DNA from: Tepidamorphus gemmatus
GTDB taxonomy: Bacteria; Pseudomonadota; Alphaproteobacteria; Rhizobiales; Tepidamorphaceae
Direction of reading: 5' to 3'
NCBI RefSeq assembly: GCF_004346195.1
Contig: NZ_SMAK01000002.1
Coordinates: 186,001-250,000 of the forward strand
Length of the DNA: 64,000 nt
How positions within the stretch are numbered: the first letter of the stretch is position 1; each line of letters begins with the position of its first letter. This document shows, piece by piece, positions 27,719-36,930 of this stretch. Made by a program: the position numbers and the translations under genes. The notes beneath the pieces were generated by a model. The model did no database searches. It was not told where the DNA came from and saw nothing but the letters and a program-made list of their open reading frames with translations.

Positions 27719-28183
27719 ATGATCGACGCGATCGACCGGCGGATCATCCGCGAATTGCAGGCGGACGGCCGCATCACCAACCAGGCGCTGGCCGAAAGGG
27801 TCGGCCTGTCGCCCTCGCCCTGTCTCAGGCGGCTGCGGCGGCTGGAGGAGGCAGGCGTAATCCGCGGCTATACAGCGCTCATCGACCAGGAGGCGTACGG
27901 CCTGCCGATCAACGTGTTCGCCTCGGTCAAGCTGACCCGCCAGACCGAGGACGCGCTCGCCGAGTTCGACGCGGCGGTCAAGCGCTGGGACGAGGTGCTC
28001 GACTGCTTCCTGATGACCGGCACGCGCGACTATCTGCTGCGCATCGCGGTCGACAGCCTTGAAGCCTACGAGCGGTTCCTCAGGACAAGGCTGACACGGC
28101 TCGCCTGCGTCGGCTCGATCGAGTCGAGCTTCGCGCTCGGCATCGTCAAGACGACGCCGGTGCTGCCGCTGGTGGCGGACTAG
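27719..28183 (+). CDS. Lrp/AsnC-family transcriptional regulator
   Basis: This 154-residue regulator has an N-terminal winged helix-turn-helix (IDRRIIRELQADGRITNQAL, then AERVGLSPSPCLRRLRRLEE) and a C-terminal RAM/AsnC ligand-binding domain (about residues 65-145; YGLPINVFASVKL, TGTRDYLLRIAV). The ATG at 27719 is preferred because family members begin just before DxIDRR; the open frame adds 10 residues upstream. It is divergent from the transketolase-like gene, so autoregulation and control of that gene in response to an amino acid are inferred. Confidence 0.92.
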   Translation: MIDAIDRRIIRELQADGRITNQALAERVGLSPSPCLRRLRRLEEAGVIRGYTALIDQEAYGLPINVFASVKLTRQTEDALAEFDAAVKRWDEVLDCFLMTGTRDYLLRIAVDSLEAYERFLRTRLTRLACVGSIESSFALGIVKTTPVLPLVAD

Positions 28184-28207
28184 CGAGTCCGTTTCGCTCC
28201 ATCCGTA

Positions 28208-28250
28208 GCGTCATCCCGGACGCGGAAGCCGACCCGGGACCGGGAGGGCG
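28208..28250 (+). repeat. Intergenic palindromic repeat, copy 1
   Basis: The sequence begins GCGTCATCCCGGACGCGGAA and ends GACCCGGGACCGGGAGGGCG. It can fold into a stem through TCCCGG and CCGGGA-like arms. It closely matches a second copy at 43793-43837 in opposite orientation and a partial one at 63506-63543. It lies between the convergent lrp and terC genes, so it could also act as a bidirectional terminator-like structure. Confidence 0.65.
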
Positions 28251-28376
28251 GACCCGAACGGCGCCGCATCACGAGGCCGATCGCCTCAGGGCGGCAGGTC
28301 CGGTCGGGGGGCGGCCCCGGTCCCGGCCGTGCGGCTGCGCCGTCGGCCAGGACGACTGATCTTTCAGCTTCCCTGT

Positions 28377-29105
28377 TCAGTACCGCTGTTCGCGTGCGAG
28401 TTGCCGGCGCCGGGCCATGACGTTGACGAACTCGACCGCCGCCGAGAAGGCCATCGCGAAGTAGATGTAGCCGCGCGGGATGTGGAATCCGGCCCCGTCG
28501 GCAATCAGCGCCACGCCGATCAGCAGCAGGAAGGCGAGCGCCAGCATCTTGGTGGTCGGATGGTGCTTGATGAACTCGCTGACCGGCCCGGAGGCCAGAT
28601 ACATGACTGCGACAGCGATGACGACGGCGGTGATCATGATCTCGATGTGCTGGGCCATGCCGATCGCGGTGATGATCGAATCGACCGAGAAGATCAGGTC
28701 GATGACGATGATCTGCGCGACGATGACCGCGAAGGCCGCGTTCACCGCCGTCGCGGCGCCGTGATCGTCGCCCTCGATGCCGCGATGGATCTCCATCGTG
28801 CCTTTCACCAGCAGGAACAGGCCGCCGCCGAGCAGGATCAGGTCGCGCCACGTGACCGGCTCGCCCAGCACGTCGAACAGGGTTGCCGTCAGGCCCATCA
28901 GCCAGGTCAGCCCGAACAGAAAGGCGATCCGGAATGCAAGCGCCAAGCCGAGGCCGATCTGGCGGGCGATCCTCGCCCGGCTGGCCGGCAGGCGGCTGAC
29001 CAGGATCGAGATGAAGACGACGTTGTCGATGCCGAGGACGATCTCCATGACCGTGAGCGTGGCAAGGGCCGCCCAGGCATTGGGATCGGTCAACAGGTCG
29101 AACAT
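28377..29105 (-). CDS. TerC-family integral membrane protein
   Basis: This 242-residue TerC-family protein has about seven membrane segments. The family motif TVMEIVLGIDNVVFISILVS lies near residue 18, with membrane acidic residues, and a second conserved stretch, IIVIDLIFSVDSIITAIGMA, lies near residue 130. Members are linked to metal ion (notably manganese) export and tellurite resistance, but this copy has no ter genes around it. Its neighbours are a convergent Lrp gene and pcs, which give no functional hint. Confidence 0.92.
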   Translation of the reverse strand: MFDLLTDPNAWAALATLTVMEIVLGIDNVVFISILVSRLPASRARIARQIGLGLALAFRIAFLFGLTWLMGLTATLFDVLGEPVTWRDLILLGGGLFLLVKGTMEIHRGIEGDDHGAATAVNAAFAVIVAQIIVIDLIFSVDSIITAIGMAQHIEIMITAVVIAVAVMYLASGPVSEFIKHHPTTKMLALAFLLLIGVALIADGAGFHIPRGYIYFAMAFSAAVEFVNVMARRRQLAREQRY

Positions 29106-29183
29106 GGCGGACTCCGCAATTGGCGAGAAACCGGCGAGATATCGGGAGCCAGACCGCGATCGGCAAGCCGCTGGCGGCCCCGA

Positions 29184-29897
29184 TCACTCCCGCTCGCCGA
29201 TCAGTGTCCGCCAAAGGCTCACGCCGAGCAGGTAGGCCAGCGCAGCCGCCAGCCCCGCCTTAACCCAGCCGTCGGGATTCAGTTCCTCAAGGATCGCGAC
29301 GAGCGCCAGCACGAAGGCCGACATGGTGACCGCCAGCGACAGATTGCGGAAGCGGACCACGCGCACCGGATGGATGAAGTGCATGGGGAAGAAGGTCAGC
29401 AGCCCGAAGGCGATTGTGGAGGCGAGCACGACTTCGGGTCCCGTATCGAAGATCATCCAGTAGAATAGGACGAGATTCCAGACGGCCGGAAAGCCGATGA
29501 AGAAATTGTCCTTGCTCTTCTGGTTGCGCTTGGCGAAGAAGGCCGCCGACGACAGGCATATGATCGCCGCGCCGACCACGCCGAAGTTCGGCGGGAACAG
29601 ACCGGCGGCGACAGCCGCATAGGCGGGAATGAACACGTAGGTCAGGTAGTCGACGACGAGATCCAGCGTCTCGCCGTTCCAGTCGGGCAGGACGCGGGTG
29701 ATGCCGACCTTGCGCGCCAGCGGACCGTCGATCCCATCGACGAACAGCGCGACCCCCAGCCAGGCGAACATCACCGGCCAGTCGCCGCGCACGGCCGCAA
29801 CCAGTGCCAGGAACGCCCAGACGACGCCGGACGCGGTCAGCGCATGAACCGCCGCCGCCGCAAGCCTGCGCTCCTGGGTTGCCACGCCGCTGCTCAT
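29184..29897 (-). CDS. pcs: Phosphatidylcholine synthase
   Basis: Pcs joins choline to CDP-diacylglycerol to make phosphatidylcholine, a hallmark of rhizobia and related bacteria. The product of about 237 residues has roughly eight membrane helices and a CDP-alcohol phosphotransferase motif near residue 50: DGPLARKVG, a 12-residue spacer after the Arg, then GETLDLVVD, supplying the expected Asp residues. The ATG at 29897 overlaps the stop of the DUF1326 gene in ATGA; ATGs at 29909 and 29951 would lengthen it slightly. It is the third gene of a DUF2182-DUF1326-pcs run. Confidence 0.93.
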   Translation of the reverse strand: MSSGVATQERRLAAAAVHALTASGVVWAFLALVAAVRGDWPVMFAWLGVALFVDGIDGPLARKVGITRVLPDWNGETLDLVVDYLTYVFIPAYAAVAAGLFPPNFGVVGAAIICLSSAAFFAKRNQKSKDNFFIGFPAVWNLVLFYWMIFDTGPEVVLASTIAFGLLTFFPMHFIHPVRVVRFRNLSLAVTMSAFVLALVAILEELNPDGWVKAGLAAALAYLLGVSLWRTLIGERE

Positions 29898-30505
29898 GGG
29901 CCGCGCCATTCGATGCGGCACAATTCGGCGCTGCGCCCGGCGAAGTCCCAATTCCTGCCGAAACCGCGCATTCGGCTGCGATCCGCCTGGCAGACCGTGA
30001 TGTCGGGCGCGATCCAGTACTGGCTGTTCGTTATCACGACGTCGCCGCCGCCATTGCTCCCGGAGACGGGGGTGATCGCCCCGTCGATGATTTTCGGTAC
30101 CTTCACGATACGTGTTTTCCCGTCGACCGTATAGCTCACCGGTGTCTGCTGCACGCCAAGGAATCGCCCGACAAGGATCGACAGCAATCCGGTGGAGCCG
30201 CCGGCGCGCCCGGTGAAGATGCGGGTCAATGCCCGAACGGCCTGAATGTCGGCGCGGTCATCGACAAACAGGCCAGCCGTCCAGTTGCCACGCGACATCA
30301 GACCCGGAATCTCCATGACCAGCGCCACGTTGATGCCGCCGAGATCGACATCGCCGAAACGGCCCTGGTCGATACGGATGCCGGCCCAGGTCTGGCAGTA
30401 GCCCTCGGTCGGCGGATGCTTGCCGAGCGACAGCACGCAGGGGCAGAAGACCGTGCAGTTGCAGCTCAGCGCGAGCTCGCCGTTGATCGCCCACTTCTCC
30501 GACAC
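29894..30505 (-). CDS. DUF1326-domain protein with CxC/CPC cysteine motif
   Basis: This 203-residue soluble protein carries the DUF1326 signature at its start: Cys15-Asn-Cys17, then Cys21-Pro-Cys23 (SCNCTVFCPC). It also has later family stretches around GNWTAGLFVDDRAD and YTVDGKTRIVKVP. The four clustered cysteines suggest metal or cluster binding. Function is not established for the family. It lies 34 bases after the DUF2182 membrane protein gene, a pairing that recurs in many bacteria, and it overlaps pcs. Confidence 0.88.
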   Translation of the reverse strand: MSEKWAINGELALSCNCTVFCPCVLSLGKHPPTEGYCQTWAGIRIDQGRFGDVDLGGINVALVMEIPGLMSRGNWTAGLFVDDRADIQAVRALTRIFTGRAGGSTGLLSILVGRFLGVQQTPVSYTVDGKTRIVKVPKIIDGAITPVSGSNGGGDVVITNSQYWIAPDITVCQADRSRMRGFGRNWDFAGRSAELCRIEWRGP

Positions 30506-30539
30506 CTGAGCCTACTCCCTGACTGTTCCCACCGACCGG

Positions 30540-31472
30540 TCAGGCGGTGGCCAGCGCAAGCGCTGCCGCCGCCGCCCAGCCGAGCAGCACCACGCCAACG
30601 AGACCGCTGAACCAGCGGGTCGCGACGACCTTCTCGGCCGTCATCACCACGGCCAGCCCGGCGATCCAGACGATGTTCATCATCCCGACGGCGAACATTA
30701 CCAGCATCAGCGCCCAGCAGCAGCCCAGACAATGGATGCCCTGGCGGATGCCCAGCCGGAAGACGCCTGCGGGGTCCTCGGTCCAGTTCGCGAACAGCAC
30801 CGGAAAGGGGCGCGCGCAGCGGACGAGACAGGCCGTCTTGATGGCGGTGAACTGGTAGGCGCCGGCACCCGCCATCACCGCCACGGCCAGCCAGCCGGGA
30901 AGCGCCGCCATCGGCGCCTCCACCAGCCCGGCAAGTCCGATTGCCCATTCGAGACCGGTCGCCGCGACGGCAAAAGCTGACCAGATGGTCAGGTAGCCGG
31001 CGGCCAGGACCAGCGGCGACACCACCCGCCTGCCCTGTCCGGCCGCCGTGTCGGCGATCTCGGCATAGGTCCGGATCATCGGCGCAGCGGTCGGCAGCAT
31101 CATCGCCACGCCCATCGCCAGCCACATCGAGGCGTGCAGGACGAGGTCGGCGATCGACCAGTCGGCTGGCGAGACCGCGCAGACCGCGATCAGTGCCGAG
31201 AGCCAGGCGTTGCCGGAAATCGCGGCGAACAGCCGATCCTGGTGGGCGAAGTCTCCGATCAGGCGGTCGAAGGTCGCCATCCCCGGCCCGAGCGCCCCGA
31301 ACGTGCCGCCGAGCCCGACAGCCGTGGCCGCGAGCGCCAGATAGGCCCAGGCGAGCAGGACGAGGGCGCCCAGCGCAGCCCATGTCGCAAGGTGTGGTCG
31401 TCCGAGCGCGCCTGCAAGGCGCGCCTCGAACGCTCCCAGATGGGGGAACCCGCCTCCGGGGGTAATGGTCAT
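30540..31472 (-). CDS. DUF2182 integral membrane protein (predicted metal-binding)
   Basis: This 310-residue membrane protein has about seven hydrophobic segments. The family features are MWLAMGVAMMLPTAAPMIRT near residue 125 and the cysteine-containing stretch IHCLGCCWALMLVMFAVGMM near residue 250. These paired cysteines and Met-rich helices led to the label predicted metal-binding membrane protein; no biochemical role is known. The ATG at 31472 follows AGGGAAGGG. The large open frame further upstream is antisense to the FAD monooxygenase gene. It heads the DUF2182-DUF1326-pcs run. Confidence 0.88.
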   Translation of the reverse strand: MTITPGGGFPHLGAFEARLAGALGRPHLATWAALGALVLLAWAYLALAATAVGLGGTFGALGPGMATFDRLIGDFAHQDRLFAAISGNAWLSALIAVCAVSPADWSIADLVLHASMWLAMGVAMMLPTAAPMIRTYAEIADTAAGQGRRVVSPLVLAAGYLTIWSAFAVAATGLEWAIGLAGLVEAPMAALPGWLAVAVMAGAGAYQFTAIKTACLVRCARPFPVLFANWTEDPAGVFRLGIRQGIHCLGCCWALMLVMFAVGMMNIVWIAGLAVVMTAEKVVATRWFSGLVGVVLLGWAAAAALALATA

Positions 31473-31662
31473 CGCCCTTCCCTGGTGTGATGCGGCCCGG
31501 CCGTCTCGCCCATGAGGATGGTCAATCATGCTGGCGCGGCAAATGCAATGGCCCGGGCATCGGGCGATGTGGCAGCCGAGGCGGATGTGACACGCGGTCA
31601 AGGTGACGACGCTCCGGTGCCGCGCTATGTCCTGCACGTTCACGGCACAAGGACAGTCAGCG

Positions 31663-32919
31663 ATGGTCGCAGCGGAGAACCGTTTCGATGTCGTGGTCGC
31701 CGGCGGGGGGCCGGCCGGACTGTCCGCGGCGCTGGCGATCGCCGCAGCCGGATTGACGGTGGCCGTCGTCGATCCGCTGGCGGATCCGGCCCGTGATCGG
31801 CGCACCTCCGCTCTGATGGTCGCCTCCGTCCGGATGTTGCGGCGGCTCGGGGTGTGGAGCGATTGTGCCGCGGAGGCCGCGCCGCTCGAAAGACTGCGGA
31901 TCATAGACGATACCGGCCGATTGGTGCGCGCACCGAGCGTCGAGTTCGCCGCCAGCGAGATCGGCGAAGCGGCATTCGGCTGGAACATCCACAACCGGGT
32001 TCTGGTCGCGACGCTGCGCCGCCGGATCGGCGAGATGCCGTCGGCGCATCTGATCGTCGCGACGGTGACGGGGATCGAGCTCGACGCCGACGGGGCAGTC
32101 GTCCGTCTTGCCGACGGCAGCCGTCTCGCGGCCGCGCTGGTGGTCGCCGCGGATGGGCGTCGCTCGCTGTGCCGACGGGCAGCGGGCATCGCGGTCGATG
32201 AATGGAGCTATGACCAGGCGGCCCTCGTCACCGACCTCGAGCATGAACGCCCGCATTGCGGCGTGTCGACGGAATTCCACGGCTGCAACGGCCCGTTCAC
32301 CCTCGTGCCACTGCCCGGCGACCGGTCCAGCCTCGTCTGGGTCGATCGGCCGCGCGCCGTCGAGACGTTCGCCGCGCTTTCGCCGGAAGGGCTTGCCGGA
32401 GAGATCGAACGGCGGTCGCATCGCCTGCTCGGCCGGGTGCGCGCAGCCGCGCGCTGCGCAACCTACCGTCTGTCCGGACTGAACGCCCGCCGCTATGCCG
32501 CCAGACGCGTCGCGCTGGTCGGCGAGGCCGCCCACGTCATTCCGCCGATCGGTGCCCAGGGGCTCAATCTCGGTCTGAGGGACGCCGCGATGATCGCCGA
32601 AATCGTCGCGGACGCCTTCGAGGCCGGTCGCGACATCGGCGGCGAGGAGGTCTGTACGGCCTATGACGCGGCTCGACGTATCGACATCGTGTCGCGGGCG
32701 GGCGCGGTGGACCTCCTCAATCGCACCCTGCTGTCGGATTTCGTCCCGCTTCAGGCTTTGCGCGCCGCAGGTCTCCGCGTGCTGTCGGGGATCGGGCCGA
32801 TCCGGCGGCTGATCGTGCGTGAAGGTATCGCTCCGACCCACGGGCTGCCGCGAATCATGCGTCCGGCCGACGGTGACGGCATGACGGCCGGCTCATTGCC
32901 TTACGCTGCCGTCGAGTAG
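31663..32919 (+). CDS. FAD-dependent monooxygenase of the UbiH/UbiF family
   Basis: This aromatic-ring hydroxylase-like flavoprotein of about 418 residues has an N-terminal FAD site (FDVVVAGGGPAGLSAALAIA), the DG motif in AALVVAADGRRSLCR near residue 155, and the GD-like motif RRVALVGEAAHVIPPIGAQG near residue 290. This combination is typical of ubiquinone-pathway hydroxylases, but the ring position cannot be read from sequence. The ATG at 31663 is chosen because the FAD motif normally starts within 10 residues; a GTG at 31603 is open upstream. The 3' end overlaps the convergent CoA-transferase gene by 27 bases. Confidence 0.88.
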   Translation: MVAAENRFDVVVAGGGPAGLSAALAIAAAGLTVAVVDPLADPARDRRTSALMVASVRMLRRLGVWSDCAAEAAPLERLRIIDDTGRLVRAPSVEFAASEIGEAAFGWNIHNRVLVATLRRRIGEMPSAHLIVATVTGIELDADGAVVRLADGSRLAAALVVAADGRRSLCRRAAGIAVDEWSYDQAALVTDLEHERPHCGVSTEFHGCNGPFTLVPLPGDRSSLVWVDRPRAVETFAALSPEGLAGEIERRSHRLLGRVRAAARCATYRLSGLNARRYAARRVALVGEAAHVIPPIGAQGLNLGLRDAAMIAEIVADAFEAGRDIGGEEVCTAYDAARRIDIVSRAGAVDLLNRTLLSDFVPLQALRAAGLRVLSGIGPIRRLIVREGIAPTHGLPRIMRPADGDGMTAGSLPYAAVE

Positions 32920-34026
32920 ATCATTGTCGGCGCCGAGCGTCGGAGCGCGCCCGGGCGTTGCGGCGGGGCCGCGGAACTGCGGCGCCACGGGTACGACAAG
33001 CGCAGGAATGCGCTGGCCGGCCTGGTTCTCCAGCACGTGATCGAACAGCCCGCGTTCGAGGAAGTGCGGATCCTTCGCCGCTTCGGCTAGCGTGCGCACC
33101 ACGTTCGTCGCACAGTCCCTGCCCTCGAACACCGCTGCCCAGTCTTCGGACGAGCGGTTGCCGAAGATCGCGCGCATCGCCGCGATGGTGGCGGCCGGAT
33201 CGACGCTGTCGTCGCGCAGGCGCCGTTCCAGCCCGATGAGGTCGCACAGCTCGTCCCAGAACTTCTGTTCCAGCGCGGCCACCGCCACGAAGCGGCCGTC
33301 CCGTGTCGGGTAGATCTGGTAGCGGGGCGATCCGCCCGACAGCAGCGAGTCGCCGTTGCCCGGCCAGTCGCCGAAGGCGTGGCCCATTCCGTAGGCCCAC
33401 CAGGCGTAGGTGAACATCGCATCGCTCATCGCGATGTCGATATAGGCACCCTCCCCGGTGCGCTGGCGCCCTATCAGCGCGAGCAGGATGTTGAGCACGG
33501 TGGGCATGGTGCCGCCGCCGATGTCGGCGACGAGCGCTGGCGGGATCACCTGGTGCGCGGCGCTGCCGTGCGACAGCGCCAGCAGTCCGGTTTCGGCGAT
33601 GTAGTTGAGATCGTGGCCGGCGACCTGGGATTTCGGCCCGGACTGTCCGTAGCCGGTGATCGAGCAATAGACGATATCCGGCCGGATTGCCCTGACGCGC
33701 TCGTAGTCGAGGCCGAGCCGACTCATGACGCCCGGTCGGAACTGCTCGATGAGCACGTCGCAGTCGCGGATCAGCGGCTCGAGGCGTGCCGCCGCACCCG
33801 GATCCTTGAGATCGACGGTGACGCTGCGCTTGCCCCGATTGAGAAGCGCGAAATGAATCGAATCATCGCCCCAGCGTGGCACGAACCGGCGGATCTCTTC
33901 CCCCTCCGGCCGCTCCACCTTGATGACCTCGGCGCCAGCCTCGGCGAGGATCAGCCCCGCAAGGGGCCCGGGCAGCAACGTCGAGAAATCGAGAACCCTG
34001 ATGCCGGATAGCGGTCGATTGACCAA
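32893..34026 (-). CDS. CaiB/BaiF-family (family III) CoA-transferase
   Basis: This 377-residue protein moves CoA between carboxylic acids. It begins NRPLSGIRVLDFSTLLPGPL and continues AEAGAEVIKVERPEGEEIR; the conserved LNRGKRSVTVDLKDP and the region expected to hold the catalytic Asp (GHDLNYIAETGLL) are present. No ATG lies at a suitable place. The start is a TTG at 34026 with a strong GGAGGAGGG site just upstream. It lies 38 bases after an AEC-type carrier gene and opposite a CitE-like CoA lyase gene, which together suggest uptake, activation and cleavage of a dicarboxylic acid. The substrate is unknown. Confidence 0.9.
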   Translation of the reverse strand: MVNRPLSGIRVLDFSTLLPGPLAGLILAEAGAEVIKVERPEGEEIRRFVPRWGDDSIHFALLNRGKRSVTVDLKDPGAAARLEPLIRDCDVLIEQFRPGVMSRLGLDYERVRAIRPDIVYCSITGYGQSGPKSQVAGHDLNYIAETGLLALSHGSAAHQVIPPALVADIGGGTMPTVLNILLALIGRQRTGEGAYIDIAMSDAMFTYAWWAYGMGHAFGDWPGNGDSLLSGGSPRYQIYPTRDGRFVAVAALEQKFWDELCDLIGLERRLRDDSVDPAATIAAMRAIFGNRSSEDWAAVFEGRDCATNVVRTLAEAAKDPHFLERGLFDHVLENQAGQRIPALVVPVAPQFRGPAATPGRAPTLGADNDLLDGSVRQ

Positions 34027-34064
34027 GTGTCCCTCCTCCGGATCGCGCCGTGTTTCCACGCCTG

Positions 34065-35027
34065 TCACGGGAACAGGTCGGACGGCACCAGCGCGTTGGA
34101 TATCAGATACAGCACGCTTGTCAGAGTGAAGATCGAAACCACGGTTCCGATCAGGATGCTGCTCGACGCCCGCTCGACATAGGTCTGATACTGCTGCGCC
34201 AGGACGAACACGTTCAGCGCCGGCGGCAGTGCCGACATCAGGATGGCCGTGTAGACCCATACGGGATCGAACGCGCCGACGAAGCTGAGCAGGACCAGTA
34301 CCAGCGCCGGATGCAGGATCAGCTTGATCAGGATCAGCGCCGGCAGCTCCGCTGGAACCCGTTTGATCGGTCGCAGGGCGACGGTGACGCCCATGGCGAA
34401 CAGCGCGCAGGGCGCAGCCGCCGAACGCAGGTAGGTCAGGAGCCGGTCGACCGCCTCGGGGGGGCGGAACTCGAAGTATGCGGCCAGGACCCCGGCGATC
34501 GTCGCCAGGATGAAGGGATGCAGGAGGACCCGCTTCACGATGCCCAGGGCCATCTGCACGCCGTTGACCTGATCGTTGCGCCCCAGCGCCATCAGGAGCG
34601 GCACGAGGGTGAACAGCATTGCGTTGTCGAAGCAGAAGATGAGCGCCGTGGGGACGGTCGCGGCGGGGCCGAGGGCGGCAAGGGTGAGACCAGGGCCCAT
34701 GTAGCCGATGTTCGAATAGCTGCCGATCAGTGCCTGTACCGTCGACTCGCGGATGTTGCCTCGCGTCACCACGAAACCGATGAGGAAGGCCAGGGTGAAC
34801 ATGCAGTAGGTCGCGAAGGTCGTGGTCAGCACGAACGACCATTGCGCGAGCTGCTCGAAGGGGGTTTCCGACAGGAGCTGGAAGAACAGCGCGGGCAGCG
34901 CGAAGTAGACGATGAAGGTGTTGAGCCAGGCGAGCCCGTCCTGCGGATGGCGGACCAGCTTGCCGCCCACATAGCCCAGGAAGATCAGCCCGAAGAAGGG
35001 CATCGACAGTGTTAGGACCTGCTGCAC
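34065..35027 (-). CDS. AEC-family (auxin efflux carrier-like) transporter
   Basis: This 320-residue membrane carrier has about ten predicted helices arranged as two inverted halves. Family stretches include [20 protein letters not shown] near residue 37, [20 protein letters not shown] near residue 100 and [20 protein letters not shown] near residue 260. Bacterial AEC proteins such as MdcF carry malonate or malate, which fits the neighbouring CoA-transferase and CoA lyase. The name auxin efflux carrier reflects the family and not a demonstrated substrate. Confidence 0.9.
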   Translation of the reverse strand: MQQVLTLSMPFFGLIFLGYVGGKLVRHPQDGLAWLNTFIVYFALPALFFQLLSETPFEQLAQWSFVLTTTFATYCMFTLAFLIGFVVTRGNIRESTVQALIGSYSNIGYMGPGLTLAALGPAATVPTALIFCFDNAMLFTLVPLLMALGRNDQVNGVQMALGIVKRVLLHPFILATIAGVLAAYFEFRPPEAVDRLLTYLRSAAAPCALFAMGVTVALRPIKRVPAELPALILIKLILHPALVLVLLSFVGAFDPVWVYTAILMSALPPALNVFVLAQQYQTYVERASSSILIGTVVSIFTLTSVLYLISNALVPSDLFP

Positions 35028-35179
35028 TGACGGGATCCGGAGCTGGCGGTGTGGCCCCCTCGCCTAACCCCTTTCGCGAGCATCGGTCAACGCCGCCCGT
35101 CCTGCTGCGCTGCAAAAAGGCCTTGAACCGGCAGCGCCGCGCGGACATGGTGTCGCCGGTCACCACGCGGACGGACAAG

Positions 35180-36223
35180 ATGAAGCTGCCGAGGAATTTC
35201 TATCGACCGCTGGCCGTGGGAGCGCCGGCGCCCTACACTGAGCTGCCGATCCGGGCGGAGCGGATGATCCACTTCGTGCCGCCGCACATCGAGAAGGTTC
35301 GCGCCAAGGTGCCGGAGCTCATCCGTCAGGTCGATGTGGTGCTCGGCAATCTCGAGGATGCGATTCCCGCCGACGCCAAGCAGGCGGCGCGGGCAGGCTT
35401 CATCGAGATCGGGCTTGGCAACGACTTCGGGGACACCGGCCTGTGGGTCCGGATCAATGCGCTGAACAGTCCCTGGGCACTGGATGACGTGACCGAGATC
35501 GTCGCGGCCCTGGGCGACCGGCTCGACGTGATCATGCTGCCGAAGGTCGAGGGCCCCTGGGACATCCACTATCTCGACCAGCTGCTGGCGCAGCTCGAGG
35601 CCCGACACGGTCTCACCAAGCCCGTGCTGATCCACGCCATCCTGGAGACGGCGGAAGGCGTCAACAATGTCGCCGAGATCGCTGCGGCGAGTCCGCGAAT
35701 GCACGGGATGAGCCTGGGACCCGCCGATCTCGCCGCCTCGCGGGCGATGAAGACGACGCGGGTGGGCGGCGGACACCCGGGCTACCTCGTCCTCGAGGAC
35801 GCTGACGGCGACAGGCCGCGCCAACGCTTCCAGCAGGATCTGTGGCATTACACCATCGCACGCATGGTAGACGCCTGCGCGGCGAACGGCATCAAGGCAT
35901 TCTACGGCCCGTTCGGCGACTTCTCGGATCCGGCGGCCTGCGAAGCGCAGTTCCGCAATGCCTTCCTGATGGGGTGCACCGGCGCTTGGACGCTGCATCC
36001 CAGTCAGATCGACATCGCCAAGCGGGTATTCAGTCCCGATCCTGAGGAGGTGCGTCTCGCCCGTCGCATCATCGCGGCGATGCCGGACGGCACCGGTGCC
36101 GTGATGATCGACGGCAAGATGCAGGACGACGCGACCTGGAAGCAGGCGAAGGTGATCGTTGATCTGGCCGAGCTGGTCGCCCGCAAGGACCCGGACCTTG
36201 CTGCGGGCTACGGCGTGATCTGA
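35180..36223 (+). CDS. HpcH/HpaI (CitE-like) CoA-ester lyase, malyl-CoA lyase type
   Basis: This 347-residue lyase cleaves a malyl-CoA-like thioester into acetyl-CoA or propionyl-CoA plus glyoxylate or pyruvate. Key features are the Mg-binding region [15 protein letters not shown], the substrate arginine stretch [33 protein letters not shown], and [13 protein letters not shown] with the acidic metal ligand. The [20 protein letters not shown] stretch follows. The ATG at 35180 is used because family members begin MKLPRNFY-like; another ATG at 35147 is in frame. It is divergent from the AEC carrier and CoA-transferase genes. Confidence 0.87.
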   Translation: MKLPRNFYRPLAVGAPAPYTELPIRAERMIHFVPPHIEKVRAKVPELIRQVDVVLGNLEDAIPADAKQAARAGFIEIGLGNDFGDTGLWVRINALNSPWALDDVTEIVAALGDRLDVIMLPKVEGPWDIHYLDQLLAQLEARHGLTKPVLIHAILETAEGVNNVAEIAAASPRMHGMSLGPADLAASRAMKTTRVGGGHPGYLVLEDADGDRPRQRFQQDLWHYTIARMVDACAANGIKAFYGPFGDFSDPAACEAQFRNAFLMGCTGAWTLHPSQIDIAKRVFSPDPEEVRLARRIIAAMPDGTGAVMIDGKMQDDATWKQAKVIVDLAELVARKDPDLAAGYGVI

Positions 36224-36348
36224 TTCCGGCGCCGCCTGGGCGCAGACATTCTTGACAAGCGCCTCACATTGCGACGAGTAGCTGCCGGATGTGACAGGGG
36301 CCGGCAGCCGCCGCGGGTGGCAGCGGTGCCGGCGCAACCGGGAATGCA

Positions 36349-36678
36349 ATGAAGGCGAGAAGCGCGAAGTTCAAGATCGGTCAGGTCGTGCGGCACCGCA
36401 TCTATCCGTTCCGCGGCGTGATCTTCGACGTCGACCCCGTCTTCGCCAACACCGAGGAATGGTGGCTGTCGATTCCGGAGGACGTGCGGCCGCGCAAGGA
36501 CCAGCCATTCTACCATCTGCTGGCCGAGAACAGCGAGACCGAGTACATCGCCTATGTGTCGGAACAGAACCTTCTGCCCGACGAGACCGGCGAACCGGTA
36601 CGCCATCCGCAGGTCGCGGAGATGTTCGACGTGCTGGAGGCCGGCGTCTATCAGAGTCGCGTCCACCGCACTCACTGA
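36349..36678 (+). CDS. hspQ: Heat shock protein HspQ
   Basis: This 109-residue YccV/HspQ protein is a heat-shock factor that in enterobacteria adjusts Lon protease specificity and binds hemimethylated DNA. It shows KFKIGQVVRHRIYPFRGVIF, the DVDPVFANTEEWW stretch, PFYHLLAENSETEYIAYVSE and QNLLPDETGEPV, covering the whole family length. A TTGACA sits about 95 bases upstream (36252-36257), but no good -10 was found. The stop codon lies inside a 14-bp tandem duplication, so a second in-register stop follows. Confidence 0.93.
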   Translation: MKARSAKFKIGQVVRHRIYPFRGVIFDVDPVFANTEEWWLSIPEDVRPRKDQPFYHLLAENSETEYIAYVSEQNLLPDETGEPVRHPQVAEMFDVLEAGVYQSRVHRTH

Positions 36679-36694
36679 GGCGCACTCACTGAGG
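36667..36694 (+). repeat. 14-bp tandem duplication across the hspQ stop codon
   Basis: Two perfect copies of CGCACTCACTGAGG (36667-36680, 36681-36694) cover the last codons and TGA stop of hspQ. The second copy is noncoding and carries its own TGA. Confidence 0.9.
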
Positions 36695-36930
36695 CCCGGG
36701 CGCCGCCGACCGCGGTCCGTGCTCCGGACCGGCCGGTGCGAAGGCCGGCCGCCAATGGCACCGTCGGTTTGCCGGCGCCGCCTGCGAGAGGATCATCGTT
36801 TCGCGGACCGGATGATCCTTTCCAACGCTGCGTTGGTCGCAATTCCCGACGCGGAAGGGGTATCCTCGCCGGGAATTTCCTTTCGACAGTCGCTACCGTC
36901 CGGAGTCGCTACCCTGCGGGGCTACGGCGG

